Shown here: piece after piece, positions 51,960 to 59,990 of the stretch
How positions within the stretch are numbered: position 1 is the stretch's first letter
Layout: each line of letters opens with the position of its first letter
NCBI GenBank assembly: GCA_030145245.1
Contig: JAQYWC010000074.1
Span: forward strand, 91,048 to 155,047
Direction of reading: 5' to 3'
Length of the DNA stretch: 64,000 bases
Source: Desulfobacterium sp.
GTDB taxonomy: Bacteria; Desulfobacterota; Desulfobacteria; Desulfobacterales; Desulfobacteraceae
Notes under the pieces: model-generated
What the model was told of the DNA's origin: nothing
The model's input: the letters and a program-made list of their open reading frames with translations, nothing else
Databases searched by the model: none
Program-made: the position numbers and the translations under genes

Positions 51960-53087
51960 TCACGACCGCTCAAGCCTCTGGAACCGTTCCATGAAGCGCC
52001 GGTCGATGAGGTCCTTGATCCGGAAAGCCAGCCCCCCGGAAAGCTCAACCCATCCTTTTTTCAGCACCCCCCTGCCCTGGCCCAGATTAAAGATAAACAG
52101 GTAATCGCCCCCGGGATCAAAGGGAAGAAGGGGCCCTCCCGTGAGACGGGCCAACAGGTTGTGAAACAGCACGGGATTCTGCCGCACCGCATAGACCCCC
52201 ACCTTGGTCAGGGGGCGCTCCTTGAAATAAATGCAGTCGCCGCCGCCAAAGATATCCGGGTGATCCACGCTCTGGAGACAGGCGTTGACCAGGAGCCCCT
52301 GGTCCGGGCCTGTGGCAAGGCCCGAATCCTGAAACAGGGACAACGGCTTCACGCCCTGGGCCAGAAACACCAGGTCCGTTGCCAGCCGCCGGCCGTTGTC
52401 CAGCACCATGGCGCCGGAACCGACCTCCCGGACCCTGTGCCCCTCAAGGATCTCGATGCCCCAGGCCGTCAAGGTGCCATGGACCCGGTCCCGGACCCGG
52501 TCAGGGAACCGGCCCATGAACCGGGTACCGGCCACGATGTAAATTTCAGGAGGGTTGCCGCCATGGTTTCTGACCAGCTGCCTGACATTACCGGCGATTT
52601 CTGCGGAGGAGGGTCCCCCCCCCACAATGCCGATCACCGGCCTTTTGGCCCGGGCAAGGGCCAAAATTCGATCCCGGGCCGCCATGAGTCCCTCAATGGG
52701 TTTCACCGGAAAGACGTCCCGGACACCGGGGCCCAGGATCTTTTGGGAAACGTGACTGCCGATGTTGAAGGAGACCACATCATAGGAGATGCGCTCCCCG
52801 GAGGAGAGAATCACCGCCTTGGCCCCGGGGTCCACCCCCACGGCGCTTCCCTTCACAAAGACGCCGCCCCCCTTCTCCACCATGAGCCGTGTGGCAAAGC
52901 GGATCTGGTCGGGGGTGTAGGTTCCCCCCAGCATCCCGGGGCCCATGCCGGAGTAATAATGATGATCAGACGGCCCGATAACGGTAACCCGAATCCCGTG
53001 CCGGATAAACTCAGGAATACGGGCCAGGGTCTCCATATGGGCATGGCCGCCCCCCACAAGTACCAGGTGTTTTCCAGAATCAATCAT
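51960..53087 (-). CDS. FAD-dependent pyridine nucleotide oxidoreductase (NDH-2-like)
   Basis: 375 residues. Two Rossmann folds: FAD motif LVLVGGGHAHMETL (~8-21) and NAD(P) motif IGIVGGGPSSAEIA (~150-163); the second FAD phosphate region is DIFGGGDCIYF. The GGGHAHME start is typical of the branch found with selenophosphate synthetase or as stand-alone membrane-associated NADH dehydrogenases. No second redox Cys pair is visible, so disulfide reductase activity is unlikely. It overlaps the upstream rhodanese-rubrerythrin gene by 4 nt and forms a two-gene unit with it. Confidence 0.87.
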   Translation of the reverse strand: MIDSGKHLVLVGGGHAHMETLARIPEFIRHGIRVTVIGPSDHHYYSGMGPGMLGGTYTPDQIRFATRLMVEKGGGVFVKGSAVGVDPGAKAVILSSGERISYDVVSFNIGSHVSQKILGPGVRDVFPVKPIEGLMAARDRILALARAKRPVIGIVGGGPSSAEIAGNVRQLVRNHGGNPPEIYIVAGTRFMGRFPDRVRDRVHGTLTAWGIEILEGHRVREVGSGAMVLDNGRRLATDLVFLAQGVKPLSLFQDSGLATGPDQGLLVNACLQSVDHPDIFGGGDCIYFKERPLTKVGVYAVRQNPVLFHNLLARLTGGPLLPFDPGGDYLFIFNLGQGRGVLKKGWVELSGGLAFRIKDLIDRRFMERFQRLERS

Positions 53088-53923
53088 TGGGAGAGGCGCT
53101 CCATGAGCCGTCCCAAATGGGCCAGATGGGCCTGCTCCTCCCGGGCGATCTTTTCCAGGGCCGCCCTGCCCAGGGAGTTCTCCACCCTGGCTGCGGCCCG
53201 GAGATACATGTCCAGGGCCTGGGCCTCGATGGACATGGCCAGGGAGACCACATCCCGGGGATCGTCCCAGTCGGGCATGTAGTAATCGATGTATTCCCGG
53301 GTGGTCATACCGCCCTCCAGGGCCCCTGTGGCAAGGCAGTGTTGAAACGCCTCCCGGGTTACTTCCCGGCCTTTAAGCCGGCCATACTCCCCAAGGATGC
53401 TCTCCTGGTGGAGAAGCTCCATGCGGGCCAGGGTGTTGAACAGGCTCTGCACCCCGGGATTATCCACCTGGTCCGCCATTAAAAGATAGAACTCCCCCAG
53501 GCCCTGTTCCAGGCAGTAGGCCACCTCCAGGATCTCCATCGCCGATTCCCGGCCGGTGAAAAGATCCAGCCCCTGATCCTCCCGGCCCAAGGCAACCCCT
53601 CCCTCCCAGAAATCAAATCCCCCGGAAAGGTTGATGATCTCACCGGAAAAGGATCGCCCGGCAAAAAGCTGGCACGCGGCCCGGCTCCGGATCCCGGACT
53701 GGCAATAGACCAGGACCGGGCGGTCCCGGGGAACCTCCCCCATGCGATCCATGAGTTCGGGCAGGGGAATCAGGCGGGCACCGGAGATATGCCCGGCCTG
53801 ATACTCAACGGGCTGCCGGACATCCAGGATGGAGACCCGGTCCACGGGTTGTTCGGAAAGAAAGGCCCGGCCCTCTTCCGGGCCAAGGGACCGGACCTTT
53901 ATCTGATAGGGTTTCCATTTCAT
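53084..53923 (-). CDS. rhodanese-rubrerythrin (ferritin-like) fusion protein
   Basis: 279 residues from MKWKPYQIKV. Rhodanese domain (~10-115) with the active-site Cys in VLVYCQSGIRSRAA (~78); it binds persulfide sulfur. The second half (~130-279) is a ferritin-like helical domain with the ligand pattern LEVAYCLEQGLGEFY, ARMELLHQESIL, LAMSIEAQALDMYLRA and KIAREEQAHLAHLGRL, giving a possible diiron site. The fusion links sulfur transfer with oxygen or peroxide handling and is common in anaerobes. The frame upstream runs into the intercistronic element and is not coding there. Confidence 0.9.
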   Translation of the reverse strand: MKWKPYQIKVRSLGPEEGRAFLSEQPVDRVSILDVRQPVEYQAGHISGARLIPLPELMDRMGEVPRDRPVLVYCQSGIRSRAACQLFAGRSFSGEIINLSGGFDFWEGGVALGREDQGLDLFTGRESAMEILEVAYCLEQGLGEFYLLMADQVDNPGVQSLFNTLARMELLHQESILGEYGRLKGREVTREAFQHCLATGALEGGMTTREYIDYYMPDWDDPRDVVSLAMSIEAQALDMYLRAAARVENSLGRAALEKIAREEQAHLAHLGRLMERLSQ

Positions 53924-53948
53924 CCGAACCGTTCCCTCCTTTTGCCGA

Positions 53949-54022
53949 ACCAGGACAAGCCAGAACCAAAGCGTTTTTTTGATTCTCTTGCCAAAATAAC
54001 ACAAAAAGTAAAGCTAAGAACC
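53949..54022 (-). repeat. intercistronic element, copy C (upstream of rhodanese-rubrerythrin)
   Basis: With transcription it begins GGTTCTTAGC on the G of the TAG stop of the preceding gene, contains GTGTTATTTTGGCAAGAGAA and ends TTGGTTCTGGCTTGTCCTGG, 25 nt before the next start codon. Same order and orientation as copies A and B. Confidence 0.75.
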
Positions 54023-54255
54023 TAATCTTTGAACTGACTGATATCAAGGCCCAGGCTGACGCACTGTTTGCCCTCTATGCACTTGTTCAGATCCTCCTCC
54101 TCAAGAAAGTGCTTGATCTCCTTTCCCCCTCTTTTCAGATACAAAACCCACACTTTCTGATCCTCATCGTACTCGACATGCAGATCAATGCCGCATTGGC
54201 CGATATCCGGATAGATGCTTGTGATTTTTTCACACAATTGATGTTTATCGTACAT
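54022..54255 (-). CDS. small hypothetical protein (77 aa)
   Basis: Strong AAGGAGGAG site 6 nt before the ATG. An acidic cytoplasmic alpha/beta protein (VEYDEDQKVWVLYLKRGGKE, HFLEEEDLNKCIEGKQC) with four Cys. No family recognised. It lies upstream of the rhodanese-rubrerythrin gene in the same direction, with only copy C of the intercistronic element between them, so they are likely one operon. Confidence 0.75.
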   Translation of the reverse strand: MYDKHQLCEKITSIYPDIGQCGIDLHVEYDEDQKVWVLYLKRGGKEIKHFLEEEDLNKCIEGKQCVSLGLDISQFKD

Positions 54256-54715
54256 TTGATCTCCTCCTTGCTGTGATTAGCATTTTTTTAAATGTTAATC
54301 CATATCAACCTTCATGGGTTACGGCACCACCAATGGTGGAATAGCCCATGAAAACGGTAATGTTAAGGTGGCACTTCCGTTTACTTTTTGCAAAAGGGGC
54401 CGTGAATGGCAGATGTCGCGAATTTAAGTGTGAACAAACAACGGGAAAACAAAATCAAAACAGATGGGGGCCACCTGGGAAACCGCCTTTCGTCATCGTC
54501 CCGGGCCAACGTCCTTAAGTTACAAAGACATACTATATATATGCTACAAAACAGGTCATCGAACAAGAAAAAAATCGCATACGTTCAGGCAGGACTCAAC
54601 GCAACCACCATATAAATACGACGGCTGCGTTGAGTTGGGTAGATATCTCATTTTTTGAATATTTTCCAATGGCTTGACTATAAAAAATAACACCCCATGC
54701 TTCAGGGCCCTGGGG
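54256..54715. other. 460-nt region without a clear gene
   Basis: Holds a nested hairpin TTCATGGG...CCCATGAA (54311-54352) with inner CACCA/TGGTG, in the leader of the minus-strand gene at 54255, and a 9-bp inverted repeat CTCAACGCA / TGCGTTGAG (54595-54634). Short ORFs on both strands lack ribosome sites and look non-coding. The base composition is AT-richer than the flanks. Confidence 0.45.
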
Positions 54716-54907
54716 TCAGACGTGACCGCCTAGGAATCCGGGCGCCTCACTGCGGTCTTTGGCCCAGGGAACGCTTGGAGACGATCCGTCGTATTCCACG
54801 GACGAGGCGTTGATCTCCTTCTGCCGTTTCTCGTCGGCTTCCAGAACGATGTTTTTGCATTCGCCTTCACACTTACCGGTTATATCTCTTGATGGAAACT
54901 CAGTCAT
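54716..54907 (-). CDS. small hypothetical protein (63 aa) ending in a GGGGTCAGACGT repeat
   Basis: Starts at MTEFPSRDIT with GAGG 8 nt upstream. Contains GKCEGECKNIVLEADEKRQ, a CxxxC pair in an acidic/basic helix. The final residues GGHV and the TGA stop are encoded by the complement of GGGGTCAGACGTGACC, a sequence resembling REP arms and different from the one at 1198. Function unknown; longer upstream readings of the frame lack support. Confidence 0.5.
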   Translation of the reverse strand: MTEFPSRDITGKCEGECKNIVLEADEKRQKEINASSVEYDGSSPSVPWAKDRSEAPGFLGGHV

Positions 54908-55024
54908 TTTGGGTTCCTCATATGCTCGTTGATTGTGGAGTCGACACCGTCCGGCATCTCCCCTTGGATCTATTCTACACATCCAATAAAGTTTGTCAAG
55001 CCACACATTGTTAAACACACCGCA

Positions 55025-55052
55025 TTGACTTTCAGATAAAAAGATCTAATCT
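55025..55052 (+). promoter_or_regulatory. promoter for the small Cys-rich gene
   Basis: TTGACT (55025-55030), a 16-nt spacer, TAATCT (55047-55052); 60 nt before the ATG at 55113. Confidence 0.45.
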
Positions 55053-55112
55053 TATAAAAACAGGAGACCAAAGAACAAGGGACTCCCGTAACATGCCATG
55101 GAGAGGTGACCC

Positions 55113-55289
55113 ATGAATAAGCGACTGAAAGATTCCATGAGGTGCTGCTCGGTAGAGAACAGTCGTCTTGTGGACGCGTTGAGAACCTGTGACTACTGCA
55201 CCGAAAGCCTGGAAGAGAGACATCTCTGTTACAGAAAAGCGGCACGCCATAGCGGCAAGCGGGCCAAGGCCTGCATGATTGGACATTGA
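55113..55289 (+). CDS. small Cys-rich protein (58 aa)
   Basis: Too short for common ORF cut-offs. GGAGAGGTGACCC precedes the ATG. The 58 residues contain a CC pair (SMRCCSVEN), a CxxC (RTCDYCTES), and two single Cys (RHLCYRKA, KACMIGH), six Cys in all, with a basic end. A compact metal-binding or Fe-S protein is likely. No family recognised. The good ribosome site, promoter and Cys pattern argue for a real gene. Confidence 0.6.
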   Translation: MNKRLKDSMRCCSVENSRLVDALRTCDYCTESLEERHLCYRKAARHSGKRAKACMIGH

Positions 55290-55402
55290 ATTCGTGAAAC
55301 GCCGGGGGGTGGGAACCCGAACCATTCATTTCCCATGCCCTGGCTGTTATTCGTTAAATGCAACGACAAGAGACTTTGTCGGAAATCCCCAAGGAGGCTG
55401 CC

Positions 55403-55651
55403 ATGCCAGACACGGGAAAAGAAAGAAACAAGTTTATCGTTGATTTGAACATATTGAACAGTCATAATGCAGCCGGATGCGGGGCCTGCGGCGGCAAATT
55501 CAACCTGGGAGAGACGGTTGTGGTGGCCTGCGGCGGCTGGCAGGGCGGGGGCAGCAGGATCCTCCATGAAAAGGAGGCAATATACGATTCAAAATGCGAC
55601 ACCTATTACGAGCGGCAATTCTACAAAAACTTTCACCGGGAGGCTGGATGA
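55403..55651 (+). CDS. small Cys-containing hypothetical protein (82 aa)
   Basis: AAGGAGG 7 nt before the ATG. Contains AAGCGACGGKFNLGETVVVACGGW, which I describe in parts: a CGAC pair followed by ETVVVACGG, reminiscent of a one-knuckle zinc ribbon, then CDTYYERQFY. No signal peptide. Its stop overlaps the next start (ATGA), so it is translationally coupled to the DUF3047 gene. Confidence 0.7.
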   Translation: MPDTGKERNKFIVDLNILNSHNAAGCGACGGKFNLGETVVVACGGWQGGGSRILHEKEAIYDSKCDTYYERQFYKNFHREAG

Positions 55652-56328
55652 TTTCAGGTTTAAGGGTACCCATCGCGATGACTATTTTGATGTCAGGAAT
55701 ATGCTTTTTTTCAGGCACGGCTGCCTTTGCAGGGGAGCAGGAGATCCTGGCGGTGGGAGAATTTTCCCAACGCAAACTTGACCATTGGCTGCCCAAGAAA
55801 TTTGTCAGTGAAACCCGGTACTCCCTGGCCACCATCGATGGAGAGACGGCTTTGAAGGCTGAAAGCCGGAAGAGTGCCTCCGGGCTGATAAAAAAAATCC
55901 GGGTTGATCTTGAAAAGTACCCCTTTTTGAACTGGCGATGGCGAATTGAAAACCGGCTGACAGGAACATTTGATGAGAAACAAAAACCAGGGGATGATTA
56001 TGCCGCAAGGATCTATGTGGTGGTCTCGGGCGGAATCGCCATATGGAACACCCGGGCCCTGAACTATGTATGGGCCAAGAACTCCCCGAAGGGCGATATC
56101 TGGCCCAATGCCTTTGCCGGAAACAATGCTATGATGACGGCCCTGCGATCCTCCGACGCCCCGGTAGCTGTCTGGCATAGTGAGAAGCGAAATATACGCG
56201 GGGATTTCAAAAAACTATTCGGCAAAGAGGTCCGGTTTATTGATGCGGTTGTGCTGATGAGTGATACGGACAATACCCAAAAAAAGGTGACCGCCCACTA
56301 CGGGGACATCTATTTTTCCACCCGGTAA
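55648..56328 (+). CDS. exported DUF3047 protein
   Basis: 226 residues starting in the overlap ATGA. Signal peptide (RVPIAMTILMSGICFFSGTAAFA) with cleavage after AFA. The body matches the DUF3047 pattern: YPFLNWRWRIE, DYAARIYVVVSGG, and NYVWAKNSPKGDIWPN. A beta-sandwich periplasmic protein of unknown role. The frame extends upstream of the ATG but into the previous gene. Confidence 0.85.
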   Translation: MISGLRVPIAMTILMSGICFFSGTAAFAGEQEILAVGEFSQRKLDHWLPKKFVSETRYSLATIDGETALKAESRKSASGLIKKIRVDLEKYPFLNWRWRIENRLTGTFDEKQKPGDDYAARIYVVVSGGIAIWNTRALNYVWAKNSPKGDIWPNAFAGNNAMMTALRSSDAPVAVWHSEKRNIRGDFKKLFGKEVRFIDAVVLMSDTDNTQKKVTAHYGDIYFSTR

Positions 56329-56339
56329 ATTCAAGACTC

Positions 56340-57725
56340 TCACAAAGGGAAGGGGCCCGGAAGCGCGTCGTCCAGGATCTCCCGGATAAGGGTAAGTCCC
56401 TTTTTCAACACAGACAGATCCGCTGTATGACAGAGGGAAAGCCTCACGGCAGGCGGTGCTACCGCCCCGCCAACCGTGAATTTCTCCGCACTGAAAAGGT
56501 TGATGCCAACCTCCCGGGCTTTGGCTTCAAATGCCGCACCGGTCCAGGGTTCAGGAAGAAACAGCCAGATAAAGAATCCCGTGGCAAGCCCTTGAAAATG
56601 ATAATCGCCCAATATCTCTCCTGCGATCCTCACCCGTTTTTCAGCCTCCGTTCTTTTGGCGGCCACCACCCGGTCTGCCGTACCGTCCTTGATCCACATG
56701 GAGACCAGCGCCACATTAAGGGGCGATGTCATCCAGATGGTGCTGAGCACAGCTTCGGACAGGACCCTCCTGAACCGCTTTGGAACGATCATGAACGCCA
56801 CCCTGAGTCCAGCGGCCAGGGCCTTTGATACCCCCGCAATAAATACGGAGTTCTCCGGGTTCCGCACGGTTACGGGAAGATGCATGGCAGGCCCGGTCAG
56901 GTCATAGGCATCGTCCTCAATGGTGATCAGGCCGTAGGTTGCCGCAATCCCGGCAATTTCATCCCTGCGGGACTCGGACATGGTCGTGGTGGTGGGATTC
57001 TGAACCCCGGGCACAAGATAGAGTCCCTTGATGTCGTTCCTTCGGCAGGCCATCCCAAGGCTGTCTGAAACCATGCCCTCCCGGTCCATCTCAATGGGCA
57101 CAAGACGCAGCCCCAGCAGAGCAGCCAGGGTTTTCATCCCCGGATAGGTGAGATGATCCGTTGCGATTCTGTCCCCGGCCCTGAACAGGGCGGAAAGGCA
57201 GCAGGTCAATGCATGCTGGGCGCCGGAGCAGACGATCACATCTTCGGCATGGGCCTCAAACCCGTAACGCCCGGCCCACAACGCCCCCACAGCCCGATGC
57301 TCCGGCAGTCCCCGGGGATCCGAGTAGTTCATATAAACACCCGGATCCCGCTGCCTTGCCAGCCGCTTCAACCCTTGGGACAGGTCCGGGTCCATGAACA
57401 CCAGGGGGTTGATCAGCCCCATCTCGATCATGCCCGGGGCATAGGGTTCCGAAGAAACCATGGGGATGCTGGTGACAGCGTCCGATGCCACAAAGGTTCC
57501 CCGTCCCACGGTCCCGGATATAAGTCCACGGCTTTCAGCCTCCCCATACCCCCGGGTCACGGTGCTCACATTCATGCCCAGTTGGTCGGCAAGCTCCCGG
57601 TGGGTGGGCAGCCGGTGTCCCGGGCGCAATAAACCGGAATAGATATCCCGCTCAATGGCATTGGCCAGGATCTTGTAAAGGGGGGCCTTGCTCTCTTTGT
57701 CTATCTCTGGAATCCATATTGTCAT
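56340..57725 (-). CDS. MocR-type GntR/aminotransferase regulator (PdxR-like)
   Basis: 461 residues from MTIWIPEIDKESKAPLYK. N-terminal GntR winged helix (~10-80; RLPTHRELADQLGMNVSTVTRGY) joined to a fold-type I PLP aminotransferase domain with YSDPRGLPEHRAVGAL, PGVQNPTTTTM, the acidic IEDDAYDL and the PLP Lys in GVSKALAAGLRVAF. Such proteins use PLP or an amino acid adduct as effector and usually control divergent transport or metabolism genes. Here the divergent gene is a LysE exporter, with overlapping promoters. The start codon follows the -10 by only a few nt; the leader is very short. Confidence 0.92.
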   Translation of the reverse strand: MTIWIPEIDKESKAPLYKILANAIERDIYSGLLRPGHRLPTHRELADQLGMNVSTVTRGYGEAESRGLISGTVGRGTFVASDAVTSIPMVSSEPYAPGMIEMGLINPLVFMDPDLSQGLKRLARQRDPGVYMNYSDPRGLPEHRAVGALWAGRYGFEAHAEDVIVCSGAQHALTCCLSALFRAGDRIATDHLTYPGMKTLAALLGLRLVPIEMDREGMVSDSLGMACRRNDIKGLYLVPGVQNPTTTTMSESRRDEIAGIAATYGLITIEDDAYDLTGPAMHLPVTVRNPENSVFIAGVSKALAAGLRVAFMIVPKRFRRVLSEAVLSTIWMTSPLNVALVSMWIKDGTADRVVAAKRTEAEKRVRIAGEILGDYHFQGLATGFFIWLFLPEPWTGAAFEAKAREVGINLFSAEKFTVGGAVAPPAVRLSLCHTADLSVLKKGLTLIREILDDALPGPFPL

Positions 57726-57733
57726 GCATACAA

Positions 57734-57770
57734 TACTTATCTTGACGCCACACAAAGTCAACAATATAAT
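57734..57770. promoter_or_regulatory. overlapping divergent promoters, mocR / lysE
   Basis: Plus strand: TTGACG (57742-57747), 17-nt spacer, TATAAT (57765-57770) for the exporter. Minus strand: TTGACT (57761-57756), 16-nt spacer, TAAGTA (57739-57734) for mocR. TTGAC and GTCAA in the overlap form an inverted pair that a MocR dimer could bind. Confidence 0.65.
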
Positions 57771-57805
57771 CCGCACAATCTTAATTTTGGGAGAGTGAGG
57801 ATAAA

Positions 57806-58396
57806 ATGATAGAAAACTACCTGCCGTTTTTTTTATTCGTGGTGGCCATGACCGGCACCCCCGGCCCCGGCAATCTCACCATGATGGCCATCGGCCAGAC
57901 CACGGGTTTTAAAAGCGCAATGCCATTTTTACTGGGACTGGCCGCAGGCAGGCTGCCCTTGGATATCCTTGTGGCCTGCGGACTGGGGGAGCTCTTCACA
58001 GCGTCACCAGTGGCGGCAACGGCCATGAAGATCCTGGGATCGGCATATATCCTCTATCTTGCGGTCAAGGTTTTGATGATCCAGTCCTCCCCCCAAAAGA
58101 TCGACAAACGATTCACCTTTGTGGAGGGACTGTTTCTCCACCCCTTAAGCCCCAAAAGCTGGGCAATGACGATCTTCGGGTTCAGCCAGTTCGTGGATCG
58201 CACCGCCCCGCTAGCCCCCCAGGTCATCGTCTTCCTGGCAAGCTTCATGGGCGGGTTGCTGCTCTTTCACAGCTCCTGGTGTGCTGCAGGCGCTCTGATT
58301 CCAAAGTTTGTCCAGTCAAGGCAAACTCTTTTCTGCGTGAACCTCATCATGGTGACCCTCATGGTCGGCGCAACAGGGTATGCCATGTTTTCCTGA
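57806..58396 (+). CDS. LysE/RhtB-family amino-acid exporter
   Basis: 196 residues, six hydrophobic helices. The signature near the N-terminus MTGTPGPGNLTMMAIGQTTGF corresponds to the PGP motif of the family, and FVEGLFLHPLSPKSWAM is the second conserved segment. Inner-membrane exporter, probably for an amino acid or a toxic amine, under the divergent MocR regulator. Confidence 0.88.
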   Translation: MIENYLPFFLFVVAMTGTPGPGNLTMMAIGQTTGFKSAMPFLLGLAAGRLPLDILVACGLGELFTASPVAATAMKILGSAYILYLAVKVLMIQSSPQKIDKRFTFVEGLFLHPLSPKSWAMTIFGFSQFVDRTAPLAPQVIVFLASFMGGLLLFHSSWCAAGALIPKFVQSRQTLFCVNLIMVTLMVGATGYAMFS

Positions 58397-58412
58397 CTTT
58401 AGATCCGACACA

Positions 58413-58562
58413 TCAGTCAAAGGCCAGTTTTTGCAGTCTCTCCTTATCCTTGGGCGTCGTCAGGACCATAAGGCTCCAGGGTTGAAGGTTGAACCCCGAA
58501 GGTGCCATTGCCGCGATCCGGATCATTTTTTTCAACAGCGCTTCGGGCACCTCCTTTTCCGG
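58413..58562 (-). pseudogene. nitroreductase remnant (N-terminal fragment)
   Basis: About 50 codons read DPEKEVPEALLKKMIRIAA, MAPSGFNLQPWSLMVL, then KDKERLQKLAFD and stop. APSGFNLQPW is the FMN-site segment of NfsA-like nitroreductases, normally at residues 30-50 of a ~200-residue protein. No proper start and no C-terminal two-thirds are present; upstream it runs in another frame into the fumC end. Confidence 0.7.
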
Positions 58563-58563
58563 A

Positions 58564-59925
58564 TCAGGGCAGAAACGATTCCGGCAGCTTCTCTTCTGCC
58601 AGGGCGATCTCCCTCACGGTTTTGCCTGTTTCAAAGGCGCGCTTTGCAATGGCGGCAGCCCTGTCATATCCAACATGGGGGACAAGGTAGGTGGCCATTG
58701 CCAGGCTCTTTTCAATGTTTGACTCACACACCGCCCGGTTGACCGTAATGCCGCTGATGCATTTTTCAGCAAAAAGCGCGGCCGCCGATGAGAGCAGCCC
58801 GATGGACTGCAACAGGTTATACCCGATCACGGGCAGCATGGTGTTTAACTCAAAAAAGCCTGCCTGGGCACCCATGGTGATGGTGGTGTCATTTCCCATC
58901 ACCTGGGCTGCCACCTGGATCACCGACTCGGGAATCACCGGATTGACTTTTCCGGGCATGATGGATGACCCCGGCTGAAGTTCGGGAAGGTTGATCTCCC
59001 CTAACCCGGCCCTGGGTCCCGACCCAAGCCACCGGATGTCATTGGCGATTTTCAGGAGGCCCACCGCAACGGTTTTTAACGCGCCGCTGGCCTCCACAGC
59101 CGCATCCTGGGCGCCCTGGGCTTCAAAATGGTTCTCTGCCTCACGGAACGGATATCCGGTCTCTTCAGATATGGACTGGATCACCTGTTGGGCAAACGCC
59201 TTGTGGGTATTGACGCCGGTGCCCACGGCCGTACCGCCAAGGGCCAGGGATTCCAGATGTTTTGACGCAGTTTTCATGCGAACGATACCCAGCTCAACCT
59301 GTCTTGCATACCCGGAAAATTCCTGGCCCAGGGTCATGGGCACGGCATCCTGGAGATGGGTTCTCCCAATCTTTTTCACAAGGGAAAAAAGAGCGACCTT
59401 TTCTGAAAGGGCCGCAAACAGCTTTTCCAGGCCAGGCACCAGGCGATTGCCGATCTCCACCACCGCCGCCATATGGATCACCGAAGGGATCACATCATTA
59501 CTGGACTGTCCCAGGTTGACATGGTCATTGGGATGAACCGGGCTTTTCCCCTTTTTTTCGCCCGTGAGAATTTCATTGGCCCGGGTGGCAATCACTTCAT
59601 TCATATTCATGTTGGTGGACGTGCCCGAACCTGTCTGAAAAATGTCCACCACAAACTGGTGGTCGAGCTTTCCGTCCATCACGTCCCGGGCAGCTTCAAC
59701 AATCGCCTTTGAGACCCCTTCATCCAAAAGGCCAAGGCGAAAATTCACCACAGCTGCAACCTTTTTCACCAGGGCCAGCATCCCTGTGAAGACCGGTTGA
59801 AACCCGATTCCACTCACCGGGAAATTCTCAACCGCCCGCTGGGTGCTGGCACCATAGTAGGCATCCCCGGGCACCCGGACCATCCCCATTGAATCCTTTT
59901 CTTTTCGCATCGTATCATCAACCAT
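58564..59925 (-). CDS. fumC: class II fumarase
   Basis: 453 residues; AAGGAAG before the ATG. Hydration of fumarate to malate in the TCA cycle. The superfamily signature GSSIMPGKVNP (~318) and the other conserved regions (GSGTSTNMNMNEV, GRTHLQDAVPMTLGQEFSGY) are intact, and the iron-free, homotetrameric type fits an organism exposed to oxygen. The end reads LAEEKLPESFLP; relatives add about 10-15 residues with a DPxxMT motif. The loss coincides with the junction to the nitroreductase remnant, so a deletion may have trimmed the gene. Confidence 0.94.
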   Translation of the reverse strand: MVDDTMRKEKDSMGMVRVPGDAYYGASTQRAVENFPVSGIGFQPVFTGMLALVKKVAAVVNFRLGLLDEGVSKAIVEAARDVMDGKLDHQFVVDIFQTGSGTSTNMNMNEVIATRANEILTGEKKGKSPVHPNDHVNLGQSSNDVIPSVIHMAAVVEIGNRLVPGLEKLFAALSEKVALFSLVKKIGRTHLQDAVPMTLGQEFSGYARQVELGIVRMKTASKHLESLALGGTAVGTGVNTHKAFAQQVIQSISEETGYPFREAENHFEAQGAQDAAVEASGALKTVAVGLLKIANDIRWLGSGPRAGLGEINLPELQPGSSIMPGKVNPVIPESVIQVAAQVMGNDTTITMGAQAGFFELNTMLPVIGYNLLQSIGLLSSAAALFAEKCISGITVNRAVCESNIEKSLAMATYLVPHVGYDRAAAIAKRAFETGKTVREIALAEEKLPESFLP

Positions 59926-59990
59926 GGCATCATCTTCCTTGGAACCGTTTTTTAACTCAATTCGTTATTTCAAAAACATCCAGGGCCTCT

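Noticed and set aside
54381..54615. Short ORFs on both strands (61-69 codons) between 54381 and 54658.
   Set aside because: No ribosome sites, low-complexity composition and no family; the minus-strand one (RFPRWPPSVL...) may be part of a dispersed non-coding repeat but I cannot show this.
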